Below, one piece after another: positions 44,110 to 56,108 of a stretch of 64,000 nt of DNA (position 1 is the first letter of the stretch; each line of letters opens with the position of its first letter). The position numbers were made by a program, and so were the translations under genes. Source of the DNA: Temnothorax longispinosus (lineage: Eukaryota > Arthropoda > Insecta > Hymenoptera > Formicidae); contig NC_092366.1 in the NCBI RefSeq assembly GCF_030848805.1, positions 9,108,496 through 9,172,495 on the forward strand, given 5' to 3'. The notes beneath the pieces are model-generated. The model did not search any database. It was not told the DNA's origin and saw nothing but the letters and a program-made list of their open reading frames with translations.

Positions 44110-44600
44110 TATTTTTCGTTACCGATCTTTTGGGAAATCGGTGTCAAAAATTTTTCCAATTTTTTGGGAAATAATTGACCGAATCTTAAAGAATTGTATA
44201 TAAAGCAGGGGTAGAATTTCCCGGGGAGTGCCATAAAATGTATAATTTTTGTTACCGATTTTTTGGAAAATCGGTATCAAAAATTTTTTTAATAATTCTG
44301 GAAATAATTGACCGAGTAGAAAAAGATTGGTTACGACATGTTTAATCCATGAACACTCCTTATGTTTGTTCACAATAAGGATATTGAAACATAAATAAAG
44401 TCGTTTTAAGAAAAACAACTCCCGGGCGAAGCCCGGGTAACCAGCTAGTTTCATATATAAATGCTTTAAAATTTGGTTAATTAGTTCTTGAGTTACATAT
44501 GTTAGAATTTGCTTAGCTAGAAATACGTACATACATAGATGTCTAATAAAGCTGAGTTTAATCAACCAAATCTTAAAGCATTGTATATGAAATAGGGGTA
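44110..44600. repeat. Scattered copies of the ~130 bp satellite
   Basis: Blocks ACCGATTTTTTGGAAAATCG, AATAATTGACCGAATCTTAA and GGTAGAATTTCCCGGGGAGT (minus orientation) occur at 44118-44320. A plus-orientation piece occurs at 44450-44490, and another minus piece at 44565-44600. It is the same family as 11440-12595. Confidence 0.7.
44421..44448 (+). mobile_element. Helitron 3' terminus
   Basis: A CCCGGGC-GAA-GCCCGGG hairpin, 7 bases, then CTAG (44445-44448) followed by T. A GC-rich hairpin a few bases before a CTRR end, inserted before T, is the diagnostic Helitron 3' end. The 5' TC end was not located; the element probably begins between 44110 and 44340. Confidence 0.75.
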
Positions 44601-44839
44601 GAAAAGATTGAAGAATATAATGAAATTAGAAAAGTTGCCAGTAATTAATATTAAATTGCCAAAATTGAAAGATGTTGAAACCTGAGCATAATTATTTGCT
44701 TATAACATTGTTTGGCTTTCTCATTTAGGAAGCTTTTTGAAACTTTCAAGAAGAAATGGGACCTATATAACTTATCCTATCTCATGACGTATTAATATTA
44801 CTTTACGATTATTAATTTCGAAGATATAAACGTTCAAAG

Positions 44840-45200
44840 TGTGACATGAGTCAGGGATATGTGGGGCTTGCACCCACTAAAAACCCACCTCTCTGGCAAC
44901 CAGCCTCTGGTGTACCAGGGGCCTGGAACATCGCTCGATATTCTTCAGACCCCCAGGCTCACCGTGTATCAAAAGGACACCCTTTCCTCCGTAACACGCC
45001 CGACCGCTTTTGCGGAAGAGGTGCTCCCGTGGAAGAACATGCGCAGTTGGTCGGCCAAAGATTGACCGACTGTCTCTGGCGTGCTATGCCATGCCAGGCG
45101 GGGGACATCCCATAGGCAACACCATCATTAACGGCGCCACGATGCCCCCCCACGGGAGCCAATAGTGCGCACCCCCCCGCGATTTTCGTTGCATCTGTGC
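44840..45200. other. GC-rich unclassified segment
   Basis: An isolated ~340 bp GC-rich block with short Pro/Gly-rich frames on both strands. It could be the head of a retroelement. Nothing diagnostic is seen. Confidence 0.35.
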
Positions 45201-45672
45201 TCCCAATGTTATTTTCTACTTACTGTCGACAAAGACGTAGTTCTACGTCAATAAATTGTCCATACAATTTATTCATAGATTGTGTAATTTTGTGATAATT
45301 GAGATAATCCAATCATTCCAATACGAAATTATTTCCTCTCTCAGGTATTAATTGGTCCGCACGTTGAAATCAATAACGCACTGCATATGAAATTTTTAAA
45401 TGCTAATTATCTCTATTTTACAATACAATTTTCCATTCTGAGCTCTCTTAATTATTCTTTATTTCATCAACATTTATGTAAGAATTATGAAGAAAACTGC
45501 GGTAAAAACGGTAATTATATCTGACAAATATATTAAGTATCAGTACATTTCCATAACTGCAGTATAGGCATCAAATAAGTAGGTATTTGATTAACGAATC
45601 ATAGTTTTATTTATTAATTTTATAAAGGTGCATAAGACGTTAGTTATTTCAATGCAAAGAAGATGCAAATAC
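45201..45672. other. AT-rich 3' flank of the first OR gene
   Basis: The inverted counterpart of 43753-43790 lies at 45345-45385. Otherwise no features. Confidence 0.45.
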
Positions 45673-48166
45673 TTATCGAAAAGATGCCAACACTGTGAAA
45701 TAGGACATTGACGTCTGCACTATCTAAAAAAATAAGAGATATTATAAAACTTACAATACTTAATTAAATATAGCATTATATATACATATAAATAAGATAT
45801 TAATTAATTAATTAATTGATTAATTGATTAAATTTTTGTTTTATTATTTGTACCGTACAAAAGTTCTCCAGCGACATTACGAATAGTTTTCCAGCCATTA
45901 TCTTGCACGGTATACGGCTTCTTATCAAGATCAGTACAATGTCCTTTTGTATCTGGACAGGCATATTATACCAGAAGCATGAATACCTGCAAATCTGGCG
46001 CTTTTAATATCCGATGCGTCCGCAACAATTGCGCTCCGATCACTCACGTTGATCCGTGAACGTTCGAGCTTTGGTCCAGTAGATATTGCGCCATTAAGCT
46101 AAGAAAAAACAAGTGAGTCAGTTGGCCACATATGAACATAACGCACATCGCCATCCCATCCCATTGGAATAGCCTGCTCACTAACTAAAAAAGAAAAGAA
46201 AGAAAAGTGAGGTGTCCGATTGCTGTAATTTTCATCTTCATTCAGACTTACTTGAACTGCAGAGATACTTATGATGATTAGGTTTAAGCCTAATATGACG
46301 AGGAAACACCACGTATAAATGCAGTGCAATAGTTGCACACAACTGATTAACAAAGAGATTGTTTAAGATATATTTAAGAAATCTAAAGCAACGTATATAT
46401 AAAAAATATATTTTATACAATATTATATTATTTTAATTCCATCGAGATTATGATTGTACGTATACAGTGTTTCTTATTAAATGTGTATTTTACTTCAGCT
46501 CGATCTTTAATCAATTTTTTTCTATCTACAGAAAGGAGATACGTTTAGCAAGGAACGTTCTGTATATGAATATACATATATTTTACCAACTGTATTGCTC
46601 TTTGATGATTAATGACGCATTCTCTCACGACAGCAGCTTGCTCTTTTAATCTTAGTTGTCGATCTTCATATTGTATGTAGCATTCAACATTATAATTATG
46701 ATTCTCGAGAGATTGCATGGTGTGCTTTTTTATCGAATCGGCAACGTGCTCCAATTTGTGTCTGCAGGTCAAACGATTATTTCATCTTCCACGCGTGAAT
46801 ATTCTACAGGGTGTCTGGTAATTACCGTTAGATGAGCTTATTATTTTCTTAAATAACGTTTGTTTTCTTTACAATTGCTTAAAACGTTGATCACATTTTT
46901 TATCTGGTGAGAGAAGCTTATTTTTTTTATTGAAACCAAATTTTGATCTTTAATTTTTAATTATTTTAATTATTTTAAATTATTTTAAGAAAACAATTTA
47001 ATATCTTTATCGAGCTATAGCTCTCTCAGATCATTGCGAATTGTCGGTTGTGTAGTAAAATGCAGAATCTATAGCCGTTTTCACTTACAATTAGCTGCAA
47101 ACGAACAGAGTTACTTATATCTTATATATCTTTGACGCTTACCTTACTATCGCAAACAGGCAGCAACTGTGAACGGTAAGCGTAACGTACATCAGATCGG
47201 CGCCAATGATATTTAATATAGTCGCCGTTGACGTCGTACTACTGTGCAGCCACAACCATAGCCAGTGAGTCTGAACGTCAATCCCGTAATCGAGGTCGTA
47301 GGCCAAGCTTCTCGCGCGCGTGCCGTTGTGGGGTAAGATGACGTCCAGTATCGGCGAGATCACCGGTGTCATGATAAAGCACATAAGTCCGTTACACAAC
47401 ATAGCTGAAAGGGCAGGTATAACAATATACATATATATATATATATATACACGCTCGCTACGCCCGGTGCGACGCGACAATCCTTCATACTTGAGTAAAC
47501 GATGCACAACGTTCTCCCCTTCGACGTGTAATTCACTAAAATCTCATACTCCTTCGCCGTCGGATTTATTTTCCAGTCCATTTCGATCTGGCGCAGTAAC
47601 TCTTTCACCTGAAAACGGCATTTCGTGAAGAGACGCGCGGCTTTAATCGGAAATAATGTATTTGCGTGAATTTCATTCACGCTCCGCGCCACGATCGAAC
47701 GACTTTAAAGATAACGTGCAAAATGATAACGTCGTAATTAGTAACCTGCAATTCACATCGTACGCTGGTCACTACTTTAGTCATGCTCACTAAAATAGTC
47801 ACGATAGGAGGTATACACATGCACACGGCGTCTATGTCCTTCCCCCACACATCGTACAATCTCTTCACCTAATATACACAAAAAATACGAACGGTAAATT
47901 CGAGTATTTTTTTATTCCAGAAATTGACACTGTCTACTACCGTGAAATTAACTTGCGCGGAATTTCGGGGACCTTTCTCATGCATTAAAATACTTTTCAA
48001 TACGAAATGCTTCCTTTACCTGAGGCGGAAAAAATGTGAACATTACGAACATGCTGACTGATTGAATGATCTTTTTTCTAAGTTGCGACTGATATGGCCA
48101 TATACCGACCATCGACGCAAACAGTTTAGTTATATTATAATAGCGCGTGTCGAACAACGCATTCAT
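45673..48166 (-). CDS. Odorant receptor, nine exons (410 aa)
   Basis: Insect OR, a seven-transmembrane ligand-gated channel subunit that works with Orco in antennal neuron membranes. Minus-strand exons, 5' to 3': 48166-48020, 47868-47746, 47608-47491, 47404-47143, 46761-46591, 46342-46252, 46184-46048, 45986-45854 and 45723-45673. Phases agree throughout: 1233 nt, no stop. The N-terminus has NITKLFASMVGIWPYQSQLR, the GxWPYQ signature of hymenopteran ORs. Later landmarks are MTPVISPILDVILP, a QLTHLFFLSLMAQYLLDQSS block (usual C-terminal half motif), WYNMPVQIQKDIVLIL, and the last exon IVQTSMSYFTVLASFR, the family's C-terminal signature. Exon 5 uses an unusual CA|GTTGGT donor, supported by the paralogue. 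The next gene starts 711 bp upstream on the same strand. Subfamily and ligand are not assigned. Confidence 0.92.
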
Positions 48167-48876
48167 GTTAATCCGCCAATGTACTGGAAATTTGTGGGGG
48201 AAGAATTGTACGTACGAAGGGGGACGATGCTTCGACGAGAGGGAGGAACGGAGCTTAGTTGCACAGACAAATCATCAGTAGACAATACGTATTTGTCCCC
48301 GTCGCGTCACGTTGACAAGCTGTACTTAACGAAATTACATGATCCGAAATATGAATTTTTCATGCTCTAACAAGGTAGCAAGGTAAAAAAAAGAGAAAGG
48401 AGAAGCAGATAAAAAATATATAGCCAAAGTAGACATGTCTAATATGTAGCCAGAAGAATAAAATTAATTCAGAGAAATTTAAGGAAGAAATGTTAATTCT
48501 GGGGAGGCCGCGCGCAGTTCAGTTTTCGATACAAGAGAGCAGATTACGCAATATGCGGCAGATAAAATGTATTGAAAGTCTATTAATCACTTCTCTTATC
48601 ATTTATGTCAATTTCTTTCATATTTTAAAAGATCAAAATCTAGATGTTATGCGCATTAGAATTTCTTGCAGGATTTTTAACGAATACATGTCGCACGTAA
48701 AAATGTATCGAATGGCTCGATCTTCAATGATTCAATGTCCCAGTTTTATGGATTAAATAAAATATATTTTTCAAACTTACACTACGTACAACGTACATAT
48801 ATAGAATTTTCAATATTTGGGAATTTATTTATTTTTAGGATGGAACTACAAAAGATGTTTAATTATAGAGAACTTG
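48167..48876. other. Intergenic spacer between the two OR genes
   Basis: 711 bp containing the presumed promoter of the downstream OR and the 3' end of the upstream one. Short open frames on the plus strand (48062-48370, 48490-48756) have no recognisable features. No clear TATA box was identified. Confidence 0.5.
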
Positions 48877-51800
48877 TTATTTCAGAGAAGAGAACGTCAT
48901 GAAGTAAGACATAGCGGTCTGCACCACCTTAAAAAAAAAACATCATTCTTTCAGTGCAATACAGCTTGCACAAGCAAACGCATTTTACATATACGCATCA
49001 TTTATAAAGGCAAATCATATAGTTTGTAATGCACAATGGTGCTTACCGCACTATAATTGGCCATCGACATTACGTATATTTTACCGGCAGTCAACGTGCA
49101 CGGCACGATACTTCGGTAAAGTAATATCTGCAACAATTTCTTGGTTTTTAACGAGAACGCGTACCAGTGTGACCTACAACTGAAACATTTCCTTTTTGAC
49201 CGAGAATCAATTTTATTAATTAATTACTAATATATATATTTTAATAATACAGTTATCTCAATATTAATACATAATATTTTGAGAATTAACTCAAAATGCG
49301 GGAATTACTGTATATCGCGGGAAATCATGCGCGATCTAACAGACATTGCGGCATCTATAATGATTATCATAAGTGTTTAATGTAATATATATGTTATATA
49401 TACGTAATACATTGCCTATTAAATAATATAGTAATTATTACATCAAAATATCCAGCACAGTTTCCCGGCAATATTTTTCTAATATTTTATCTATCAAATG
49501 TTATATAATATTTTTACGCGCTATTAAACACATTTAAGCTGTGGTCTATCAATCTCTGCCCTGGCAAAGTCATGCACAGAAGATGGAAAAACGCCGCTAT
49601 GCATAAGCTAGCGTATCTAATGAAATCTTCGGTACTGTCGAGATTACTAATTACCTAGATAAATAGAATTACCGGAGATAAATGCTATCAACTCCAATCT
49701 GCCAATCTGTAAATTTTGCCTTAATAATATACAGGGTGTCCCAAAATGACCGGACATCGTTTCACTAATAGATTCTGTGGAACATTCTAAGACGAAGATT
49801 CTTATGCAAAAATGTCGAGGCTATAATAATTTTTAAATGGGAAGCACTTATAGTTCACCAATCCGTTGCGAAAATTTCGCGCGCTCAGGCATGGCATAGC
49901 AAGTGAAGGTGCTCTTATACATTGACTGAGTTTTTAGATATTGACATAATTCTGCATACGACACAAGAAAATACTTTGAAGCTTTGAACGGTGTCTAGTC
50001 ATTTTGAGGGACCCTGTATACTCATAATACTTACTTGAATTCCTATAAGGCTTATACCAACAACGTTACACAACAATTGGATACCCGTCGACACCGTGAA
50101 GGAAGATTCTAACAAACGAACATACCTGGCGACGTAAAAAATAATTCGTAAGTTTAGTAATAGTTGATGTAACATGATAATAGATATTATAAACAGCGAA
50201 TCGATCTCTTAAGTAGGCAATTTCCGAATAAGTTAATATCCCAGTTTTTAATCAGCGCAACGACGCGCGTCAACGGAACATGCAGGAAGTACAAACTGTA
50301 TTGCAAGCTGATGTTTTCGCAAACACGTGACAAATTCTTGAAAAATCGCCTTTTCTTTGAAGCAAATATCTTCGACTTCTACGTATCGGCGCGTTCTCTC
50401 TTTAGCAAAGTGGCTCGTCTCATCGATGTGTCCTTTCGAAAAATGCTCTAATCGATGCCTGGAGAAATATTAATGTCTAACAATAGATCTAAGATCCAAG
50501 AATCTACACTATACTGCAGTGAGTATTAAAAAGTTGCGTTTACCCAATGGCTGCGAATAAACTGCAACCATGTTGCACGTACGCTATGTATGTAGTGTCG
50601 ACGCACACCATAATTGATATGATCGCTGTAATCGCCACATAAGAATGGAGTAAAATGGGATAGTAGTATTTCTCTCGGTCTACACGATACTCGACCTCGA
50701 GCAGGAACTTTCGTGGACGACTGTCATTGAGAGGCATTACAATGTCCATGATCTGCGGCGACACTGGTATTATCAAGTACAGTGACATCGACATGTAAAT
50801 GTAAGCTGCGAACAACGACATTGCTATTGCTTAACGTTTTTAATTAATATAGTCAGTGTAACAATAGTAGCATGTTGTTTATGAGATAAATTAATGAATC
50901 TATGATTCGTTATGTTTAACCCTCAAACACCGCACTTCCTGTGCCACCCGTTAATATCGCACACGGATTAATGTAACCCAGTGTTTTCTTTTGTTTATAT
51001 CTTAGGATCTAATACACCAATTTTGAAGTCTTTTTAATTGATATGCCTAAAACAGTAAGGAAAAAGAATATATAGATTAGAATGTCATGAAACTTCTGAT
51101 ACTCGAGATATATTTTGAAAAGAATTAAAGAAGAGAAACATCTTGAAAATCCGAAAAAATTGGGTTTTTTAAGAAACGAGTGTTTAATTTACAGAAACAG
51201 ATAGATAATGAGTTGTACTTTAAGAAAAAAAAACATCATAACAATTTGTTCCAAAAAGTATAATTAATCGGCGAGGTAAAGCTGGGTGATTTTTGTACTT
51301 TTACCAAACAAATGTTTTATGTAAATAATTATATTTTTCGTTGAAAATAATAAAATAAACTGCCTATGGCGTTAACTGTGAAGTATTGGAAGAACGATCA
51401 TATAAAACAGGTTTGGACACTCTTATACGGAGAGAAGAAGGAGGAGAAAAGAAGGTGAAGAAGAGAGGAAAAGAAAAGCGGGAAGAAAAGAACAGGGGAA
51501 GAATGAGGAGGGGGGAAGAGATAGTATATTACGAGAGGAAAGAGGAAAGCGAGAATTGGAGAGAAGAAAAGGGGGAAGGGTAAAGGGGAACAATAGGAGA
51601 ATAGTGATAGATGAAGTGGTGTAGTTTTGGGACGGGGAGAAGAAACAGAAGGTGGTACAGGAGGATAGAAGATAATTAGAGGTGTAAGAAAGAGACGATT
51701 AGGGTATATAAGGAGGGGGAATGAATAAAGCAAAGAAGGAGGTGGTAAGGAAGGAGGGCAGAATGGAGAGAAGGAGGAGAGGATGGCAGAGGAAAGGGTA

Positions 51801-53933
51801 GACGTAAAGAGGAAAAATATAAAGAATCTGCGCAGATTTGAGAGGAGAAATAGGAGAAAGGAGTCGGTAAAGAAGAGAGAGGAAACAGAGACAAAGAAAG
51901 GAAGGGAAGCTAAAGATGGAGCAGCGGAGAATTAAGGTGTAAGAAAGAGTTCGACTAGGGGTAGTAGAAAGAGGAGAAAAATCGGAGAGAGGCCGGGGAG
52001 AGAGATATGTAGGAAGGAGGAGAGAAGAGGTTTTAGATTATTAGATTTATGTACAGAGTGTTGCATCAATATACAGGTCAGTATGACGGATTGCCCATTC
52101 ATGCAGGCGCGCATGGTCGTTTACAGCTGCGTAGGCTTCGGCGCATTATATGTGAGTGATTATAATGCGCCGAAGCCTACGCAGCTGTGAACGACTATGC
52201 GCGCCTACACGAATGGGCAACCCGTCATGGTGACCTGTATGTTGGTGCAACAACCAGTGTACATTTAAATAAATAAAATTATTAACTCTTACCTTTCTTT
52301 ATTCATCAATTCTAGCTAGATACAATATTCGTCTCTTTATATTTGCTATGATTTGTCATACAGAACCTGTCATCAAGTGTATCTAACTAATAAATTTTTC
52401 TGGAATAATTTCATACATTACGGATGTCTTGTGATTTCAACGACGATTCTTTATACAGATGATTTAGTTTACACTTGAAAAGGGCCCAAACCAAGGGCTG
52501 AAACGTCGTGATTTTGTACTGAATTGTGGCCAGTTAAGTCGATACAATTGAAATACATTCGTTAATCAAGTGTCCGAAGTGTCCAGACCTGTTTATATAT
52601 GATCGTGATTAGGAGAGGAGAATTATATTATAATGATATGATATTAGAGCTAAAATGGAAAAAATTTGCATGTTTTTGTTTAAAAATCAGGTATAAAAAT
52701 GTCAAATAATACGATAAAGTTATTGCAGAATATTTTTTTACTTCCTTATATATAATTAGGATAGATATAAAATTCCCTAAAAATACATATAAGAAATAAA
52801 TATTTATTTTATAACAAATATTTGTTTATTATGACTCGAACATATTATCATATTATAGCAATAAAATCAAATAAGTATTTATTTATTCTTACTTAAGAAA
52901 ATCTGCTTCAGAAAGCCGTTGAGACAAATCGACACCGCGCCACGCTTTTGATTTTCTATAAAATATAAACAAAAATTATTAAAATATTTTGCATTTTACT
53001 TTTTACAAATAACTTCCAAAATAAAAGCTCACATATCTTTCTAAAAACAACACTTGCACTTGAACTTGCACCTCTAAACAGTATTTGCTTTCGGAGAATC
53101 GCGACCTTCTTAACGCTACTACCGCACTGGGTTAGCGTGATCCAGTGCGGTGTTTGAGGGTTAATTATAGTCAAGCGATGGAAATCGAGGTTTCTTACTT
53201 GCGTAAAATATTACCACTTTTCTACCGAATGTAACGTAATCTTGCATGATCTCGACGTCCGTGGAATTGGTAAACACGTGCCAATGATATTCAATTAGGG
53301 AAAACATGTACCGCATCTAAAGATTTTATAGTAGAAAGATTAAGTTGCAGCGCGTAGAATGACAGTGATATGTGTGTGAACACATTTATATTTTGTAAGG
53401 AATTCAATCATACCTCCTTGATCTTAAAGATAAGATTGAATAATTTCGTAAAACAGCCGACTACAATTATTATCGAAATCATGCACTCGACTGCGATATC
53501 AACGTCACCCCAAGTATCGAGCATACGTATTATCTGAGAGAGTGAAGCATCGCTATAAGAGATGTCAAAAAGGCCGTGATATTGGGATAATTGTGACGCC
53601 GCAATATTTTCCTATTGTGACGAATAGCTATCACTATTTAAGAGCCAAACATTAGCCAGAGAATCGGTAAATCGAAGATCTAAATTAGATACAATTGATT
53701 CTAGAAACGCCTTATATTTTTTTAAAATAAATGCTGATCAACTCTAAAAACGTACGCGATCTCATTTAGCTGCGAGATCGAATACTTACCTCCGCTATAA
53801 TACAGCTGACGTCTATTAACACTATCATACTCGGTATTAATATCCTCATGGTTCTGCTTTGATAGGGCCAGACGCCAATTTGAGACATGAAGGTCTTATT
53901 AACGCGATAGTAACGCAGTACGATCGATTGCAT
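48877..53933 (-). CDS. Odorant receptor, nine exons (403 aa)
   Basis: Tandem paralogue of the downstream OR, same strand. Exons 5' to 3': 53933-53790, 53533-53414, 53316-53199, 50805-50544, 50458-50297, 50125-50035, 49654-49518, 49173-49047 and 48927-48877. They total 1212 nt without a stop. Five exons (118, 262, 91, 137 and 51 nt) have exactly the same length as in the neighbour. The N-terminus has FMSQIGVWPYQSRTMR. Later blocks are IIPVSPQIMDIVMPLN, HLLCMTLPGQRLIDHSL, SHWYAFSLKTKKLLQIL, LTAGKIYVMSMANYS and the last exon VVQTAMSYFMTFSSLK. Exon 5 ends CA|GTTTGT, again unusual. Intron 3 is 2.4 kb, almost all of it one TTAA-type element. The gene appears functional. Confidence 0.92.
51400..52030 (+). 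repeat. Purine-rich tract (A/G), ~630 bp
   Basis: Nearly all A/G on the plus strand. Same character as the C/T tracts at 19.9 and 22.6 kb but inverted. Lys/Glu/Arg-rich frames here are compositional. Confidence 0.7.
52052..52262. mobile_element. Palindromic MITE, ~100 bp arms
   Basis: CAGCTGCGTAGGCTTCGGCG near 52126 is mirrored by CGCCGAAGCCTACGCAGCTG near 52172, and GGATTGCCCATTCATG by CGAATGGGCAACCCGTC. TGTACA occurs at both edges. It is nested in the piggyBac-like element. Confidence 0.85.
52479..52610 (+). other. Possible hammerhead-like retroelement tail
   Basis: TTGAAAAGGGCCCAAACCAA followed by GGGCTGAAACGTCG resembles the CTGAtGA - stem II - GAAAC arrangement of degenerate hammerhead ribozymes in Penelope-like elements. 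The first core box is poorly matched, so this is a weak call. Confidence 0.25.
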
Positions 53934-53999
53934 GGTGAAGTTGCCGCTACGCTAGGAGACCGGCTACCGGTAAATAAACTGATCGTCGAAGATGCGTCG

Positions 54000-55235
54000 T
54001 ACACATACACAGGATGTATATCCTGTACACATGTACAGGATATGGTAATCAAGTTTGACGCGTCCGATATTCATAATGATATACATTGTCAGTTATTCAT
54101 TCAGACACCCGCTTGTTTAGAGTATAGCCGCTTCGAGCCATGGAGCCTCGCGGCGTTATCGATTTGAGCGTACGAATGATTAGCGGTTTTCGATGTGACA
54201 GTCCAATTCGAGACCTCGACAAGAGAGCTAAGTTATTCCGTATTATCTTCTTTTTAAACGAAATTAAAAAAATTATAAGAATTTAAAAAGTGGACTGTGC
54301 ATACACAATTTATTTCTCCAAAGCAGCAGCTACCAAGACCGCGAAAGCAGCAAAAAAATAATTTTCTGATCCTGATATAAAACTAGGGGAGAAGTAGAAT
54401 TTTGCTTTAAGGGCACGTAGTAGAACTCTCTACGCGCGTACGCGTATATTTATATATATCTTTTTATATATATTATACACACACCCCTGATAAAAAAAAG
54501 TCTCAGAATATTTTTCATATATTATATTAATCAGAATTTCTATAAAAATTTTCAGATTTCTCCAAGAATGCTTAGAATTTTTTAGATTTGTTTATACAAA
54601 TTGGAATGTTTTTCAAAAAAGCTCAGACAAAATAACAATAAAATATTTTAGACTTTTCCCGCTAACATATCTACAAATTTGAATAAATATGAGAAAATCT
54701 GTACAAATCAGAAATTTTCATACATTCGGATATACTAAAATATTTCGAAAATTTTTATCCAATTATTTCTAAAAGTATCTGAGAAATTTTATATATTTTT
54801 TCAAAATTTTTCATAAGTCTCAATTCTTACAAAATTTCTGAAAAAATATTAGAAATTTTTCTTGTCCTAAGGTGTAAGAAATAATGCCTTCAAAAAATAA
54901 ATATACATTGTATGTGTGTGTGGTGTGTGTGTGTGTGTGTGTGTGTCCTAAGATATAAGAAATAATAACGTTACAAGAAAAATAGACATAATAATCATTA
55001 TTATTTCTTTGCTAGGAAGATACACAGAATTATAAAAATTTACTTAATAAACATTTGAAATATGAAAGAAAAAACAAAAAGCATAGACATTTTTACCAAA
55101 CAAATTTATAATATAGACTAACGTTAAATAAATTGTACACAAAATAAATGGGAAATTTTGTTTAAAAAGTCAATACATATTGAATTTGTAATATATTCTT
55201 CTTCTTGTGTAATGTCACATAAGAAAGGTGAATAA
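54000..55235. other. AT-rich flank upstream of the OR pair
   Basis: It holds AGAAATTTTCAGAT-like degenerate repeats (54490-54870) and a (GT)n run near 54915-54945. That run is flanked by direct copies of GTCCTAAGGTGTAAGAAATAAT / GTCCTAAGATATAAGAAATAAT. No third OR exon was recognised. Confidence 0.5.
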
Positions 55236-55322
55236 TTACTCGTTATCAGTGTCTGTTTCATCTCTCCTTTGTTTGCGTAAGTCGTGATGCGTGTCTGCGA
55301 AATCCGCAACATTGCTGTCCAT
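55236..55322 (-). CDS. Possible terminal exon or short peptide
   Basis: A minus-strand frame gives a 28-residue, charged, Asp/Thr/Arg-rich sequence ending ETDTDNE and a stop. It resembles an acidic protein C-terminus more than random intergenic sequence, and an AG precedes it. No upstream exon was found. Low confidence. Confidence 0.2.
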   Translation of the reverse strand: MDSNVADFADTHHDLRKQRRDETDTDNE

Positions 55323-55345
55323 TGATTTTAAATTGATTGTTCTAT

Positions 55346-55494
55346 GGCCGGTATTCATAGTCGGATCTTATTTCAAGACCGTCTTAAGTAATGTCTTAAG
55401 ATGTTAATACGGCTCTGTGATTGGTCCATAACATCTTAAGATTGTACTTAAGACGGTCTTAAATATAAGGTCTGACTATGAATACCGGCCTATA
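55346..55494. mobile_element. Palindromic MITE GGCCGGTATTCATAGTC
   Basis: GGCCGGTATTCATAGTCGGA on the left pairs with the complement of GGCCGGTATTCATAGTCAGA on the right. CAAGACCGTCTTAAGTA, an internal palindromic word, occurs in both arms. TA lies at both edges. The arms are about 58 bp. Confidence 0.85.
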
Positions 55495-55957
55495 TCTATA
55501 CATACAATGATTACACAAGAAAAAATTATATAGTCAGTGTTTAAAAGGATACAGTTACGCATACTATAAAACTACATAGACAAATTATCATTCTTAGATT
55601 TAAATAGTCATCAAATTTTAATGCATAATTCTATATTCGTTTTATAGTAATTAGTTTAAGGTTTCCTATACATTAAGACAATTTCTTAATTGTTATTGTT
55701 GGGAAGAGAAATATAATGCTGTGCAGAATAAATTGCTTAATGTTAAAAGCAGACCGAATAATTACTCATCAGTGGCGCTTCTTTTTTTTATTCTTTGTTC
55801 ATGCGGTGTCTGCAGTTCCACGAACAGAGATAATGTTAAACTTTGTTGTTCTAAAAATTAAAAAAAAAAAACCTTTGATTCTGAAATTCTTGAGACATTT
55901 CTGTACATTCATATACGGCAAGATTAAAAATAAAACATGCAAAAGACGTTTTAATTG

Positions 55958-56108
55958 TAATCTCTCTAAACCTGAATCAGTGAATAGTACTGTGAATTAG
56001 TAAATAGAAACTGATATCAGTGTAAAGTATGCCACTGATTCATAAAAAGTAGCATACTTTACACTGATATCAGTGACTATTCACTGATTCAGATTTAGAG
56101 AGATACCA
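55958..56108. mobile_element. Palindromic MITE (~150 bp)
   Basis: ATCTCTCTAAACCTGAATCA on the left is mirrored by TGATTCAGATTTAGAGAGAT on the right. ACTGATATCAGTGTAAAGTATG is mirrored by CATACTTTACACTGATATCAGT. The loop is very short. Confidence 0.85.

Larger units (their letters stand above)
50920..53159. mobile_element. 2.24 kb piggyBac-like element in OR intron 3
   Basis: CCCTCAAACACCGCACT starts at 50920 after TTTAA (50915-50919). The complement, AGTGCGGTGTTTGAGGG, ends at 53159 before TTTAA (53160-53164). The ends also share CCCAGTG / CACTGGG subterminal words. The CCC end and TTAA-containing duplication fit piggyBac-type elements. No transposase remains. It contains a purine-rich tract and a nested MITE. 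Confidence 0.75.

Noticed and set aside
46099..46184. Minus-strand frame SEQAIPMGWDGDVRYVHMW as part of an unknown gene
   Set aside because: Using the frame demanded by the preceding OR exon gives the OR block ending QLTHLFFLSLMAQYLLDQSS, which fits splice sites and phase, so the other frame is a shadow.
52479..52530. Functional hammerhead ribozyme
   Set aside because: Only the stem II and GAAAC part is convincing. The CTGATGA core box is degenerate, so it is listed only as a weak possible tail.
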